Below, piece after piece: positions 21,344 to 32,055 of a DNA stretch of 64,000 nucleotides. Below the pieces are notes generated by a model that was not told the DNA's origin, ran no database searches, and saw only the letters and a list, made by a program, of their open reading frames with translations. This DNA comes from Pelagibacteraceae bacterium AG-390-C22 (GTDB lineage Bacteria > Pseudomonadota > Alphaproteobacteria > Pelagibacterales > Pelagibacteraceae): the NCBI GenBank assembly GCA_003278125.1, contig QCGX01000004.1, positions 27,653 through 91,652 of the forward strand, given 5' to 3'. Position 1 is the stretch's first letter, and each line of letters opens with the position of its first letter. A program made the position numbers and the translations under genes.

Positions 21344-21934
21344 TTATTTCTCATCTTTTTTTTTATCTTTTTCCTTACTTTTAGATGTTTTTTTCTTCGC
21401 TACAGCTACTAATGCCGGCCTCAACAATCTTTCTCCCAGCATATATCCAGGCTGAATTTCTTCTAGAATAGCACCAGTTTCTGCTTTCTCATCTTCAATT
21501 TCGGACATAGCCTGATGAAGATTCGGATCAAATTTATGATTTTGTGTATTAATTTTCTTAATTCTATTTTTTTCAAATATGGATACCAAATCTTTTTCTA
21601 TAACAGTTATATTGTCCAAAAATTTATCTAAATCTTTATTATTTTTAAGAACTTCATCGTTCTTAATAGCTAGCTTAGCCCTTTGTAAATTATCTAAAAT
21701 TGCCAGACTTTCTTTAGCAAAATTAAAAGACCCGAACTCAAAAGCATCTTTGATTTCTTTTTCAAATCTTCTTCTTTGGTTTTCTATTTCAGCTAATGAC
21801 CTTAGTAATTTATCCTCAGATTCAGCCAATTTATCTTCTAGGGATTTTTCTTTTTTAATCTCATCCTTAGACTGATCATCTTTATTCTGATCTTCCTTTG
21901 ATCCGTCAGCTTTTTTTTGGTTATCTTCAGCCAT
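21344..21934 (-). CDS. grpE: Nucleotide exchange factor GrpE
   Basis: AEIENQRRRFEKE...FDPNLHQAMSE...LEEIQPGYMLGERLLRPALVAVAKK. Confidence 0.96.
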   Translation of the reverse strand: MAEDNQKKADGSKEDQNKDDQSKDEIKKEKSLEDKLAESEDKLLRSLAEIENQRRRFEKEIKDAFEFGSFNFAKESLAILDNLQRAKLAIKNDEVLKNNKDLDKFLDNITVIEKDLVSIFEKNRIKKINTQNHKFDPNLHQAMSEIEDEKAETGAILEEIQPGYMLGERLLRPALVAVAKKKTSKSKEKDKKKDEK

Positions 21935-21978
21935 GATAATTGCTATATAGTGCCTATAATTTAAAATACTAGGTATAG

Positions 21979-22557
21979 ATGAAAAAAATTTTTATAGGTA
22001 CTCACAACAGGGGAAAATTTAAAGAAATTAGCTACCTATTACCCAAAAAAATAAAAAAAATCTCTCCAATTAAATTAAAAGTCAAAAGTCCAAAAGAAAC
22101 TGGGAAAACTTTTCTTTCTAATGCAAAACTTAAAGCAAAATATTTTTCTAAGTTTACAGAACTACCAGTAATTTCTGATGACTCTGGACTTTGCATAAGA
22201 GCATTAAAAGGAAAACCTGGAATTTATTCGGCTAGATGGGCGAAAAAATATGGAAGCTTTTCAAATGCAATGCGATTTATATTAAAAAAGATGAAAAAGA
22301 AAAAAAATAGATCTGCTACATTTATATGTAGTTTGTCTTTTAAATATCCAAGAGGAAAAGTGGTTACAGTAATAGGGAAAATTAACGGTTTAATTTCTTA
22401 CAAGATGCTTGGAACGAGAGGGTTTGGCTATGATCCTATATTTATTCCTGCAGGTGAATCTATTACATTTGGACAAATGTCTAAATTAAAAAAAATTAAC
22501 ATGGATCACAGATATATTGCTTTTAAGAAATTAAAAAGAAAAATTAAAATTTTGTAA
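21979..22557 (+). CDS. rdgB: Non-canonical purine NTP pyrophosphatase (RdgB/HAM1)
   Basis: IGTHNRGKFKEI, SDDSGLCIRALKGKPGIYSARWA, GTRGFGYDPIFIP. Confidence 0.96.
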   Translation: MKKIFIGTHNRGKFKEISYLLPKKIKKISPIKLKVKSPKETGKTFLSNAKLKAKYFSKFTELPVISDDSGLCIRALKGKPGIYSARWAKKYGSFSNAMRFILKKMKKKKNRSATFICSLSFKYPRGKVVTVIGKINGLISYKMLGTRGFGYDPIFIPAGESITFGQMSKLKKINMDHRYIAFKKLKRKIKIL

Positions 22558-23698
22558 ATCGATTGTTTGCAGCTTTATAAATACTTAGATTTTGGATTGT
22601 TTTTTTATTATTAAAACTAAAAGTTCCAATTTTGCCTTTAATTTTACCTTTAAAAGAAAAATCATTTACCGAATTTATTTTACCCTTTTTTTTCCAGGCA
22701 TAATAAATTAGACCTATGGCATCATAAGCTAAAATAGTTATTTCACTCGGAAAATTATTAAATATTTTAAAATAATTATCTTTATATTTTTTAAACTCTT
22801 TATAATTAACTGAAGGATAATACAAACTTCTCACAGTATTTTCATAAAAGATACTCTCATCAAACCATTGGTTTATAGTTGTAAATAAAACTTTTTCTTG
22901 GTCTACATCAGTAAAGACTAATGATGTTAATACACTTTTTAAACTGTTTCCAAAGTCAATTATAATTACTGAGTCAAAATTTACATCTCCTAGAGTATAC
23001 TTTTGTTCCAATTTTTCCAATTGACGTTTTGACTGTTCATCTTCTTTATCTTCAAACATTTTTTTTCTGTTTTCTAGATTTCTTTTTCTTTGAGAATAAT
23101 TTGTTAAAATTTCAATTTCTCCAGTTAAAACTTTTGGATCGGGGTTGTATTTAAATATTTTATAATTTTTCAAATCTAATTTATTTAATTTTTTCTCAAT
23201 AAAATTTGCATATTGATTTTTAGGTATAAAGATTACAGTCTTATTTTTTTTTTGTATTTTAATAAATTTCATCAAAGCAAACATTTGAGATTCAAGACTT
23301 ACACCAATGCTTATTATGTTGTTTTGAAATTCAGGGTTTATATTTGAAGGAGAAATAAATATCATATCATTGAATTTCTTTACCTCATCAAAATCTTCAT
23401 TATTGATTGGTCCAATTACAATATTCACCCCTTGCGATCGAATTTCTTGAATTGCTTTAATTAATTTTTTTTTATCATTCGAACCAGAGTCCCTTGGTAT
23501 TATCTGAACATTTTTATCATTAATTTCATCTAAAGCTAATTGTAAGGAATATAGAAGGGAATCCCCAAGTTCTTTATATTCTCCACTTAGAGGTGCCAGC
23601 AAGCCAACTTTGAGAATATTATTATTCTCATTACCTTGTAGATTAGAATTAAAAAAGATTAATATATAAGCTATTATTGTTATAAATTTATTTTTCAT
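22544..23698 (-). CDS. Penicillin-binding protein activator (LppC/LpoA-like, periplasmic-binding fold)
   Basis: KVGLLAPLSGEYKELGDSLLYSLQLALDE; adjacent to rsmI. Confidence 0.85.
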   Translation of the reverse strand: MKNKFITIIAYILIFFNSNLQGNENNNILKVGLLAPLSGEYKELGDSLLYSLQLALDEINDKNVQIIPRDSGSNDKKKLIKAIQEIRSQGVNIVIGPINNEDFDEVKKFNDMIFISPSNINPEFQNNIISIGVSLESQMFALMKFIKIQKKNKTVIFIPKNQYANFIEKKLNKLDLKNYKIFKYNPDPKVLTGEIEILTNYSQRKRNLENRKKMFEDKEDEQSKRQLEKLEQKYTLGDVNFDSVIIIDFGNSLKSVLTSLVFTDVDQEKVLFTTINQWFDESIFYENTVRSLYYPSVNYKEFKKYKDNYFKIFNNFPSEITILAYDAIGLIYYAWKKKGKINSVNDFSFKGKIKGKIGTFSFNNKKTIQNLSIYKAANNRFTKF

Positions 23699-23701
23699 AG
23701 T

Positions 23702-24544
23702 ATGAAATTGTCTATTAAAACCTTATATATTGTTTCAACTCCCATTGGAAATCTTGATGATATAACTATAAGAGCGATAGATGTACTAAAAAAATCTGAC
23801 ATAATTCTTTGTGAAGATACTAGACACTCTTTAAAGTTATTAAATCATTTAAAAATTAAAAAACAGTTAATCTCTTATCACAAGTTCAATGAAAAAAAAG
23901 AACTTGAAAAAATCATAAAATATTTAAATGAAGGCAAAATTTTGTCTTTAATTTCTGACGCTGGCACCCCCTCTCTCTCTGACCCAGGTCGTTTACTAAT
24001 TCAAACATGTATTAAAAAAAATATAAGGGTTATTCCGATTCCAGGAGCATCTTCTATTACAACTTCAATGAGCATTTCTGGGTTTAAAGATCAATTTCTT
24101 TTTTATGGCTTTTTACCTAAAACTGAGAAGGAATTAGAAAAAATTTTATCATCTCTTTGTCAATTTAGTTTTTCCCAAGTATTTTTTATACCGTCTATTA
24201 AAATTAATTTTTACTTAAAAAAATTCAAAAAGTTTTTCCCGGGCAGGAAGTTGTTAATTGCCAAAGAACTTACAAAGATGCATGAATCGTTTTATAGAGA
24301 AGATATTGATAAAATTAATATGTTTAAAACTTCAATTAAAGGTGAGTTAACAGTTGTAATATCAGAAAAAAATATTAAAGATAAATTCTTTGATGAAAAT
24401 AAAATTATTAAAAAAGCTAAAATTTATCTTAAAAAATACAGCTTAAAAGATGTTGTTGAACTGTTATTCGAGTCAGAAAAAATTAACAAAAAAAAGATTT
24501 ATCAAATATGTTTAAATATAAAAGAAAATGCGAAAAATAATTAG
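23702..24544 (+). CDS. rsmI: 16S rRNA (cytidine1402-2'-O)-methyltransferase RsmI
   Basis: LYIVSTPIGNLDDITIRAIDVLKKSDIILCEDTR; ISDAGTPSLSDPG. Confidence 0.97.
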   Translation: MKLSIKTLYIVSTPIGNLDDITIRAIDVLKKSDIILCEDTRHSLKLLNHLKIKKQLISYHKFNEKKELEKIIKYLNEGKILSLISDAGTPSLSDPGRLLIQTCIKKNIRVIPIPGASSITTSMSISGFKDQFLFYGFLPKTEKELEKILSSLCQFSFSQVFFIPSIKINFYLKKFKKFFPGRKLLIAKELTKMHESFYREDIDKINMFKTSIKGELTVVISEKNIKDKFFDENKIIKKAKIYLKKYSLKDVVELLFESEKINKKKIYQICLNIKENAKNN

Positions 24545-25106
24545 TTTACTATTAATATTTCTCTTAGTTTCGTGCACCTCGGTTGGGAGATTTGGAACAG
24601 GTGTTGATATAACTTTTGACCCTAGGACAATTGGTATGCAAATTGACGATACAATTATGCAAAAAAATTTGAATGCTAGACTTGCATTAACAGATAAAAA
24701 ATATTTTTTATCAATACAATCAGAAGTGATTGATGGGAGAATATTTTTATCAGGAAAAGTAGATGAACCAGAAGAGAAGATTAAAATAACAAAAATGGCT
24801 TGGGAAACAAAGGGTGTTCGATCAGTAAAAAATGCCATAAGTATTAAGGGACAAAGCAATTTTAAGGGCACCGCAAAAGACATTTTAATTACTAGTCAAT
24901 TAAGATCTGCTTTAATATTTAATAAAAAGACCAAAGCGAGAAATTATACTTTGGAAACTATAAACAAAAATATTTATATTTTTGGCATAGCGATGGATGA
25001 GGAAGAAAAAAGCCAAGTTATTAATGAAGCTAATAAGATATATGATGTTGAGAATGTAATTCCATCTATATATTTAGTTTCTGAATTAAGCCGTAATAAA
25101 ATTTAA
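24528..25106 (+). CDS. BON-domain lipoprotein (DolP/YraP-like)
   Basis: Lipobox LLVSCTS; two BON-like repeats. Confidence 0.85.
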   Translation: MRKIISLLLIFLLVSCTSVGRFGTGVDITFDPRTIGMQIDDTIMQKNLNARLALTDKKYFLSIQSEVIDGRIFLSGKVDEPEEKIKITKMAWETKGVRSVKNAISIKGQSNFKGTAKDILITSQLRSALIFNKKTKARNYTLETINKNIYIFGIAMDEEEKSQVINEANKIYDVENVIPSIYLVSELSRNKI

Positions 25107-25108
25107 AT

Positions 25109-27385
25109 TCAATATTCAATTACGTCTGAAGAATATGCTGCAACAGAAGCTAAGTTTAAAATATCAGATGTGCTTGATCTTAATGGAGCAACTTCAATAG
25201 GTAATCCAAGTCCAATTAAAAGAGGGCCTATTAATTTTGCTCCTCCATATTCTTTCATCAATTTAGTTGAAATAGCTGCACTATGTAGTGCTGGCATAAT
25301 TAAAATGTTAGCCTTACCTACAATTTTAGAGAAAGGATAAACCTCTTGATACATTGGGTTTAATGCCACATCAGGCTGCATTTCTCCATCAAAATCAAAA
25401 TCTACCTTTTCTTTTTTTAATATCTCAATAGCGTCTCTTACATGTTTTGTATTTTTTGATATTGGCTTACCGAAAGTAGAGTGAGAAAGAAAAGCAACCT
25501 TAGGATCAAATCCAAACAATCTAGCAACACGCACACAAGATTTAGATACATTTGCTAGTCTTTCTGCCGAAGGAAAATCTTTTACGTTTGTATCAGCCAC
25601 TAGTACGGTTTTTCCCTTAGAATTAATCATTGTCATACCAAAAATTTCTTCACCAGGTCTAGGATCAACAACCTTTCTTAATTTTTCTATTGAAGCAGTA
25701 TAATGTCTAATATTACCAGTTACCATTGCATCTGCATCTTTACATGCAATCATGGAGGCTCCCCATGCAATACGATCATTTCTTACCAATCGGTCTACAT
25801 CTCTTTCCAATTGACCTTCTCTTTGCAGTCTTTTGTATAGATGCTTAACGTATTTTTGTCTTTTTTCTTTATCAGTTGAATTAACTATTTCTATCTTGTG
25901 ATTTTCATCTAAACCAATTTTTTTCAACTGTTCTTTAATTCTTTTTTCAGCTCCTATCAATATTGGTGTTCCAAGTTTATTTTTCCCAAATTCAATTGCT
26001 GCCTTCAGCATGTTTTCATCTTCACCTTCAGCAAATATGACTTTTTTTGGATTTTTTCTTACTTTTGCATTGATACCTTGCATAATTGACATTGATGGAT
26101 CTAATCGGTTTGTTAATTCATCTTTATAACTATCAAAGTCTTTAATTTTTTTTCTCGCTACTCCACTTTTAATAGCAGCTTTAGCTACAGCAGAAGGAAT
26201 CACGCTTATTAATCTTGGATCAAATGTAGAAGGTATAATATAATTTTTTCCATATTTCGGTCTGTCTCCGCCGTACGCAGATACAACTTCGTCCGGAACA
26301 TCTTCTCTTGCCAACAAGGCAATTGCTTTTGCAGCAGCAACTTTCATTTCTTCATTAATTTCTCTAGCTCTTACATCTAGAGCTCCTCTAAATATATAAG
26401 GAAAACCAATTAAGTTATTTACCTGATTTGGATAATCAGATCTGCCAGTTGCTATTATCGCATCAGATCTGACATCCTCTATAATTTCTGGTTTAATTTC
26501 AGGATCAGGATTAGCACATGCAAATATTATTGGATTTTTTGCCATGGATTTTACCATGTCTTTAGATACTACATCTTTTGCAGATAAGCCTAAAAACACG
26601 TCAGCATTTTTCATAGCTTCCTCCAAAGTTCTTAACTTGGTGCTAACTGCAAATGCTGATTTAAATTGATCCAAATTTTTTCTACCTTTATAAATTACAC
26701 CTTTACTGTCACACATAATAATGTTTTCACTTTTTACGCCAGAACTTTTAAATAAATTTGTACATGCTTGCGCAGACGCTCCTGCTCCATTAATAACAAC
26801 TTTAACATTGTTGATTTTTTTTTTGGAAACGTCTAAGGCATTAATTAAAGCAGCTGTGGTAATAATTGCAGTACCATGTTGATCATCGTGAAAAATAGGT
26901 ATATCTAAAACTTCTTTTAGTTTTTGTTCAATAATAAAACAATCAGGCGCAGCAATATCTTCAAGATTAATCCCTCCAAATGTGCCACTTATATTTTTAA
27001 TTGTTTCAATTATAGAGTTGGTATTATTGCTATTAACTTCTATATCAATCGAGTCTATGTCTGCAAATCTTTTAAACAATACAGATTTGCCTTCCATTAC
27101 TGGTTTTGATGCAAGTGAACCAAGGTTGCCAAGACCCAATATTGCTGAACCATTACTAATAACAGCGACCAGATTTCCTTTACTAGTGTAGTCATAAACA
27201 GAATTAGGATTTTTAGCTATTTCTTTAACGGGAGCCGCAACACCAGGAGAATATGCTAAAGATAAATCTCTTTTTGTTGTTAAGGGCTTAGAAGAATTTA
27301 TCTCAATTTTGCCTGACTTTCCTTTTATATGAAAATCAAGTGCTTCTTTATCAGAATAATGGTCGATTTTGGATTTTTTTGTCAT
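25109..27385 (-). CDS. maeB: NADP-dependent malic enzyme with phosphotransacetylase domain
   Basis: AYSPGVAAPVKEIAKNP, FHDDQHGTAII; C-terminal PTA-like domain; 758 aa. Confidence 0.96.
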   Translation of the reverse strand: MTKKSKIDHYSDKEALDFHIKGKSGKIEINSSKPLTTKRDLSLAYSPGVAAPVKEIAKNPNSVYDYTSKGNLVAVISNGSAILGLGNLGSLASKPVMEGKSVLFKRFADIDSIDIEVNSNNTNSIIETIKNISGTFGGINLEDIAAPDCFIIEQKLKEVLDIPIFHDDQHGTAIITTAALINALDVSKKKINNVKVVINGAGASAQACTNLFKSSGVKSENIIMCDSKGVIYKGRKNLDQFKSAFAVSTKLRTLEEAMKNADVFLGLSAKDVVSKDMVKSMAKNPIIFACANPDPEIKPEIIEDVRSDAIIATGRSDYPNQVNNLIGFPYIFRGALDVRAREINEEMKVAAAKAIALLAREDVPDEVVSAYGGDRPKYGKNYIIPSTFDPRLISVIPSAVAKAAIKSGVARKKIKDFDSYKDELTNRLDPSMSIMQGINAKVRKNPKKVIFAEGEDENMLKAAIEFGKNKLGTPILIGAEKRIKEQLKKIGLDENHKIEIVNSTDKEKRQKYVKHLYKRLQREGQLERDVDRLVRNDRIAWGASMIACKDADAMVTGNIRHYTASIEKLRKVVDPRPGEEIFGMTMINSKGKTVLVADTNVKDFPSAERLANVSKSCVRVARLFGFDPKVAFLSHSTFGKPISKNTKHVRDAIEILKKEKVDFDFDGEMQPDVALNPMYQEVYPFSKIVGKANILIMPALHSAAISTKLMKEYGGAKLIGPLLIGLGLPIEVAPLRSSTSDILNLASVAAYSSDVIEY

Positions 27386-27461
27386 TTAAATTATGAGCAT
27401 TTAATATAACTTATAATATTGCATTATTTATTTATTATTTGTGGCTTAATTTAGAACTTAT

Positions 27462-28988
27462 ATGAACTTGTTATCTTCAACATATGTTTTTAGTTTTTTT
27501 ACCTTATTAAGCAGAGTTTTAGGCTACCTTAGAGATATATTAATTGCAATATTTTTAGGAGCATCAATTTTTGCCGATGCTTTTTTTGTTGCTTTTAGAC
27601 TTCCAAATACATTTAGGCGCTTATTTGCAGAAGGGACATTTAATGCAGCTTTTATACCCAGTTATGTCTCAGAAAAAACTAAAAGTCAAAAAAGAGGAAA
27701 AAAATTTGCTGACGAGAGTTTAAGTATATTAATTCTTATTCTTTTTTTTATAGTTCTGCTGGTAGAGATATTTACACCTTATTTAGTTTATTTAATTGCG
27801 CCAGGCTTCTTGGAAAATACTGAAAAATTTAATCTTGCAATAGAGTTTACTAGAATAACATTTCCTTTTTTATTGTTTGTAAGCATTTCATCTTTTTTTT
27901 CAGGGATTTTGAATTCTAATAATAAATTTGCTGCAGCAGCTGCAGCGCCGATTATACTTAATGTTATTCTGATATTAAGTTTATTAACTTCTTACTTTTT
28001 TGGTTTAAATTTTGCTAAACAATTATCTTATGGAGTTACTTTGGCTGGAATAATCCAACTAATATTTTTAATATTTGTCACAAAAAAATATTATAGACCA
28101 TCTATTGAATTCAAAACTAAATTAAGCAGTAAAGTAAAATTTTTTTTTAAAAAACTTTTACCTAGCATACTTTCTTCTGGAGTTATGCAGATAAATATTT
28201 TGGTTGGTACAATTATAGCTTCTTTCGAAGCTAGCGCAGTATCATATCTATATTATGCGGATCGGATTTATCAGATTAACCTAGCTATAGCAGGTATTGC
28301 AGTAGGAACTGTTTCCTTGCCAGTTTTGTCTAAAGCTTTTAAACAAAAAAATTTTTTGAAAATTTCAAATATTCAGAGTAGATCAATAGAGCTTTCCCTT
28401 TTATTATCAATACCAGCCAGTTTGGGTTTAATCATAGCTTCCAAAGAGATTGTAAATGCTTTATTTGGATATGGGTCTTTTACTATTGAAAATATTAATA
28501 TGACGGCTTCTGCCTTAAAATATTTTGGCTATGGTATCCCAGCATTTGCTTTGATTAAGATTTTATCCAATTTCTTTTTTGCTAGAAACAATACCAAAAC
28601 ACCATTTTATATTTCAACTTTAATTGTTTTATTAAATATTTTGATAAGCATTACCTTCTTTAATAAAGTAGGTTTTATTATAATTCCTATTGCTACGTCT
28701 ATTTCTGCTTGGGTTGGAGTGATAGCTTATGTATATCTACTAAATGAGAAGAATTTTTTATTACTAAAAAATTATTTACCCCGAAACATCTTAAAAATAA
28801 TTTTAAGTACAGTTTTTATGTCTTTTCTTTTGATTTTTGCATTAGATCATTATGCAGATTATTTAGACTACAATTATAAATATAAATCAGTTTATTTATT
28901 GATAATTGTTGGTTTTGTTGGCAGTATTTATTTGGTATCTTGTTATCTAACTGGAATTTTAAAAACAAAAAATTTTAAAACAAATTAA
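27462..28988 (+). CDS. murJ: Lipid II flippase MurJ
   Basis: TLLSRVLGYLRDILIAIFLGAS, FRLPNTFRRLFAEGTFNAAFIP. Confidence 0.96.
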   Translation: MNLLSSTYVFSFFTLLSRVLGYLRDILIAIFLGASIFADAFFVAFRLPNTFRRLFAEGTFNAAFIPSYVSEKTKSQKRGKKFADESLSILILILFFIVLLVEIFTPYLVYLIAPGFLENTEKFNLAIEFTRITFPFLLFVSISSFFSGILNSNNKFAAAAAAPIILNVILILSLLTSYFFGLNFAKQLSYGVTLAGIIQLIFLIFVTKKYYRPSIEFKTKLSSKVKFFFKKLLPSILSSGVMQINILVGTIIASFEASAVSYLYYADRIYQINLAIAGIAVGTVSLPVLSKAFKQKNFLKISNIQSRSIELSLLLSIPASLGLIIASKEIVNALFGYGSFTIENINMTASALKYFGYGIPAFALIKILSNFFFARNNTKTPFYISTLIVLLNILISITFFNKVGFIIIPIATSISAWVGVIAYVYLLNEKNFLLLKNYLPRNILKIILSTVFMSFLLIFALDHYADYLDYNYKYKSVYLLIIVGFVGSIYLVSCYLTGILKTKNFKTN

Positions 28989-28989
28989 T

Positions 28990-29994
28990 ATGAGTGAAAA
29001 AAAACTAGTATTTTCAGGTGTTCAGCCCACTGGAAACTTGCATCTAGGAAATTATCTTGGAGCATTGAAGAATTTTGTATCATTACAAAAAAATATGGAT
29101 TGTATTTATTGTGTTGTTGACTTGCATGCAATAACTACTTTTCAAAATCCGAAAGAGTTAAAAAACAATATTTTAGAGACTACCGCAAGTTTTTTGGCGA
29201 CAGGGCTTGATCCAAACAAAAGCATAATTTTTAATCAATCTTCTGTTTCTGCTCACTCAGAATTAGCTTGGATTTTTAATTGTGTATCAAGAGTTGGTTG
29301 GTTAAATAGAATGACTCAATTCAAAGATAAAGCAGGATCAGACAAAGAAAAAGCTAGTGTAGGACTTTATATCTATCCAAACTTAATGGCTGCTGACATA
29401 TTGTTATATAAAGCTACTCATGTTCCTGTTGGAGCTGATCAAAAACAGCATTTAGAATTGTCAAGAGATATTGCCCAAAAATTTAATAATGATTTTAACT
29501 GCAAAGGTTTTTTCCCCTTACCAGAACCTCTTATTCTTAAAAATATTTCAAGAGTAATGAGTTTAAGAGATGGAACAAAAAAAATGAGTAAATCTGAAGA
29601 ATCAGACTACTCAAGGATTAATCTTAAAGATAGCGCAGATGAAATTGTAAAAAAAATTAAAAAAGCTAAATCTGACTCAGAGTCCATTCCAGATAACTTG
29701 AAATCTTTAGAAAAAAAACCAGAGGCACTAAATCTTTTGAACATATATTCAGAGGTATCTAAGATTAATTTAGAGAAAGCATTAAAAGAAATGGCGGGAA
29801 AAGAATATTCATTCATTAAGAGTAAACTGGCAGATCTTTTAGTAAGCGAAATTTCTCCAGTTGGTAAAGAAATAAATAAATTAATGAATGACAAGGCATA
29901 TTTACTTCAGATATTGAAAAAAGGCACTGAAAAAGCCTCTATTAAAGCTGAGGAGAACCTTAAAAATGTACGTGAAAAAGTCGGCTTGATATAA
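28990..29994 (+). CDS. trpS: Tryptophanyl-tRNA synthetase
   Basis: SGVQPTGNLHLGNYLGALKN; KKMSKS. Confidence 0.97.
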   Translation: MSEKKLVFSGVQPTGNLHLGNYLGALKNFVSLQKNMDCIYCVVDLHAITTFQNPKELKNNILETTASFLATGLDPNKSIIFNQSSVSAHSELAWIFNCVSRVGWLNRMTQFKDKAGSDKEKASVGLYIYPNLMAADILLYKATHVPVGADQKQHLELSRDIAQKFNNDFNCKGFFPLPEPLILKNISRVMSLRDGTKKMSKSEESDYSRINLKDSADEIVKKIKKAKSDSESIPDNLKSLEKKPEALNLLNIYSEVSKINLEKALKEMAGKEYSFIKSKLADLLVSEISPVGKEINKLMNDKAYLLQILKKGTEKASIKAEENLKNVREKVGLI

Positions 29995-30008
29995 TATACA
30001 ATATTTCA

Positions 30009-30557
30009 ATGATCCAAACAGAATCAACACCAAATCCAGAGTCTTTAAAGTTCTTGTCTGAAAAAATAATTTCAACGATTGGAACGGAAGAATTTCAAAA
30101 AAATCAAATTGATAAAGTGACAAATCCTTTTATTAAAGAACTGCTGGGCTTTAAAGGAGTAGAATTAGTTTTGCTTTCAAAGAATTTTTTATCTGTAAAA
30201 AAAACAAAAGAAACTTCTTGGAATGAACTAAAACCAATGGTTATTTCTCATTTGAACCATTACTTTGAAAATAACAAAGAGCCTATTTTAAAAGAAGAAC
30301 AAAAGGATACAAAAAACAATAATGAAATTGATGAGACGGTTAAAAAAATAATTGATGTATTAGATACTAAAATTAGACCCGCTGTAGCTAGAGATGGAGG
30401 TGACATAAAATTTAAATCCTTTGAAAAAGGAGTTGTAAAAGTTGAGCTTCAAGGGAGTTGCTCGGGCTGCCCAAGCTCTTTAATGACTTTGAAACAAGGA
30501 GTTCAAAATCTTTTAAAACATTATGTTAAAGAAGTAAATTCTGTAGAAGCAAACTAA
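30009..30557 (+). CDS. NifU-family Fe-S scaffold (Nfu type)
   Basis: IQTESTPNPESLKFL; LQGSCSGCPSSLMTLKQGVQNLL. Confidence 0.93.
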   Translation: MIQTESTPNPESLKFLSEKIISTIGTEEFQKNQIDKVTNPFIKELLGFKGVELVLLSKNFLSVKKTKETSWNELKPMVISHLNHYFENNKEPILKEEQKDTKNNNEIDETVKKIIDVLDTKIRPAVARDGGDIKFKSFEKGVVKVELQGSCSGCPSSLMTLKQGVQNLLKHYVKEVNSVEAN

Positions 30558-30558
30558 A

Positions 30559-32052
30559 ATGAAAAAAAAATTAACTTACAGAGATAAATTATTAGAATTA
30601 GCAAAAATTTATAATGTAAAAGAAATTCAAGAATATATCCGAAACAGAAAAAACTTAACTTCTGGTCAAATAGAATTAATTTTAAGAAAAAATAAGATTA
30701 TTATTCCAAAAGACTTTCAAACAAATTTTTTCAAAGAGAATTTTACTAAACCATTAAATAAGATATCTAGACGAATAGATGATATTAAAGAAGACAGTTC
30801 TAGAACAGCCAACAGAGTATCAAGAAAAATAACTTATTTTAAAGAAGATAGCTCAAGATCATTTTATAGGTTTATTATAAATTCATGGAGGTCTGTTGGC
30901 CATGTAGGTCTTGGTTTTCTGAATGTTTTTCCACAAGTTGGAAGAGCAATTTATGATTTTGCAGGAAAAACTTTAACAAATTTATTTCATGGAATTTATG
31001 ATCAGCAAATAAACAAAAATAAAGCTAGTAAAGTTATAGTAGTGTTCTTTGTAATAGTTGGCGCTATTACTATTATAGTTTCTGGGGTTACAACATTTAA
31101 TAATTTAGATAATTCTAACAAAAAACAAATAGTTAAAAAAGAAGAGAAAATAAAGAAACCAGAAGTAAAAATAAAAAAAGAGGTAAAAAAACCCAAACTT
31201 AAGGCTGAGCCAGAAAAGAAAGCAAAAAAAGAAATAAAAAAGAAAGAAAAGGTTACTGAATTAATTTTACCTGATTTAAATCTAAAAACTGAAACAGTTT
31301 TAAATTTATTCGAAGATGTAGAATATGATTTAAATACAGTTAGATATGAAAAAAAAGTAAAACCAATTTATTTTACTCAATTTCCTAAGGATTTGGATGA
31401 AATTCAAAGTGTTAAGCTAAAAAAAGAAACTTTTATTAAAATCGTTCTTCCGCTAATTGTTGCTGAAAATGAAAAGATATTAGATGACAGATTTAAATTA
31501 AAAGATATTACTTCTAAGAAAATAACTACAGACCAAGAGAAACAATGGCTACGGCAAAAATTTTTAGAGTACAAAGTAAAAAAAGGTAATGTAGAGGAAT
31601 TAAAGATTAGAATGGATATAATTCCAGTATCTATTGCTCTTGCACAAGCCGCTAAAGAAAGTGGCTGGGGCACGTCTCGTTTTGCTTTAGAAGGAAATGC
31701 AATATTTGGTCAATGGACTTGGAATGGAAAGGGTATTGAACCATTATTAAAAGATAAATCTAAAAATCATAAAATTTTAAGATTTCCAATTTTAAGAGCT
31801 TCGGTTAAGGCTTATAAAAATAACTTAAATACTCACAAAAGTTATATAAAATTCAGAGAAAAAAGAGAAAATTTAAGAAGTAAAAATAAAAAAATTAATG
31901 GTCTAGAGCTGTCAAAAACATTGGGAAATTACGCTGAGACCGGAAGTGAGTATACTAAAATTTTGGCACAAATTATTACACAGAACAGATTAATGGATTT
32001 TGAACCAGTAACATTATCTAACTCAGTACCAAGACAAGAATTAAACTTATAA
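30559..32052 (+). CDS. Membrane-anchored glucosaminidase-domain (Bax-like) protein
   Basis: TM VIVVFFVIVGAITIIVSG, Lys-rich linker, PVSIALAQAAKESGWGTSRFALEGNAIFGQWTW. Confidence 0.85.
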   Translation: MKKKLTYRDKLLELAKIYNVKEIQEYIRNRKNLTSGQIELILRKNKIIIPKDFQTNFFKENFTKPLNKISRRIDDIKEDSSRTANRVSRKITYFKEDSSRSFYRFIINSWRSVGHVGLGFLNVFPQVGRAIYDFAGKTLTNLFHGIYDQQINKNKASKVIVVFFVIVGAITIIVSGVTTFNNLDNSNKKQIVKKEEKIKKPEVKIKKEVKKPKLKAEPEKKAKKEIKKKEKVTELILPDLNLKTETVLNLFEDVEYDLNTVRYEKKVKPIYFTQFPKDLDEIQSVKLKKETFIKIVLPLIVAENEKILDDRFKLKDITSKKITTDQEKQWLRQKFLEYKVKKGNVEELKIRMDIIPVSIALAQAAKESGWGTSRFALEGNAIFGQWTWNGKGIEPLLKDKSKNHKILRFPILRASVKAYKNNLNTHKSYIKFREKRENLRSKNKKINGLELSKTLGNYAETGSEYTKILAQIITQNRLMDFEPVTLSNSVPRQELNL

Positions 32053-32055
32053 CAA

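Noticed and set aside
21935-21978. CIRCE or heat-shock operator upstream of grpE
   Set aside because: No TTAGCACTC-N9-GAGTGCTAA-like inverted repeat seen
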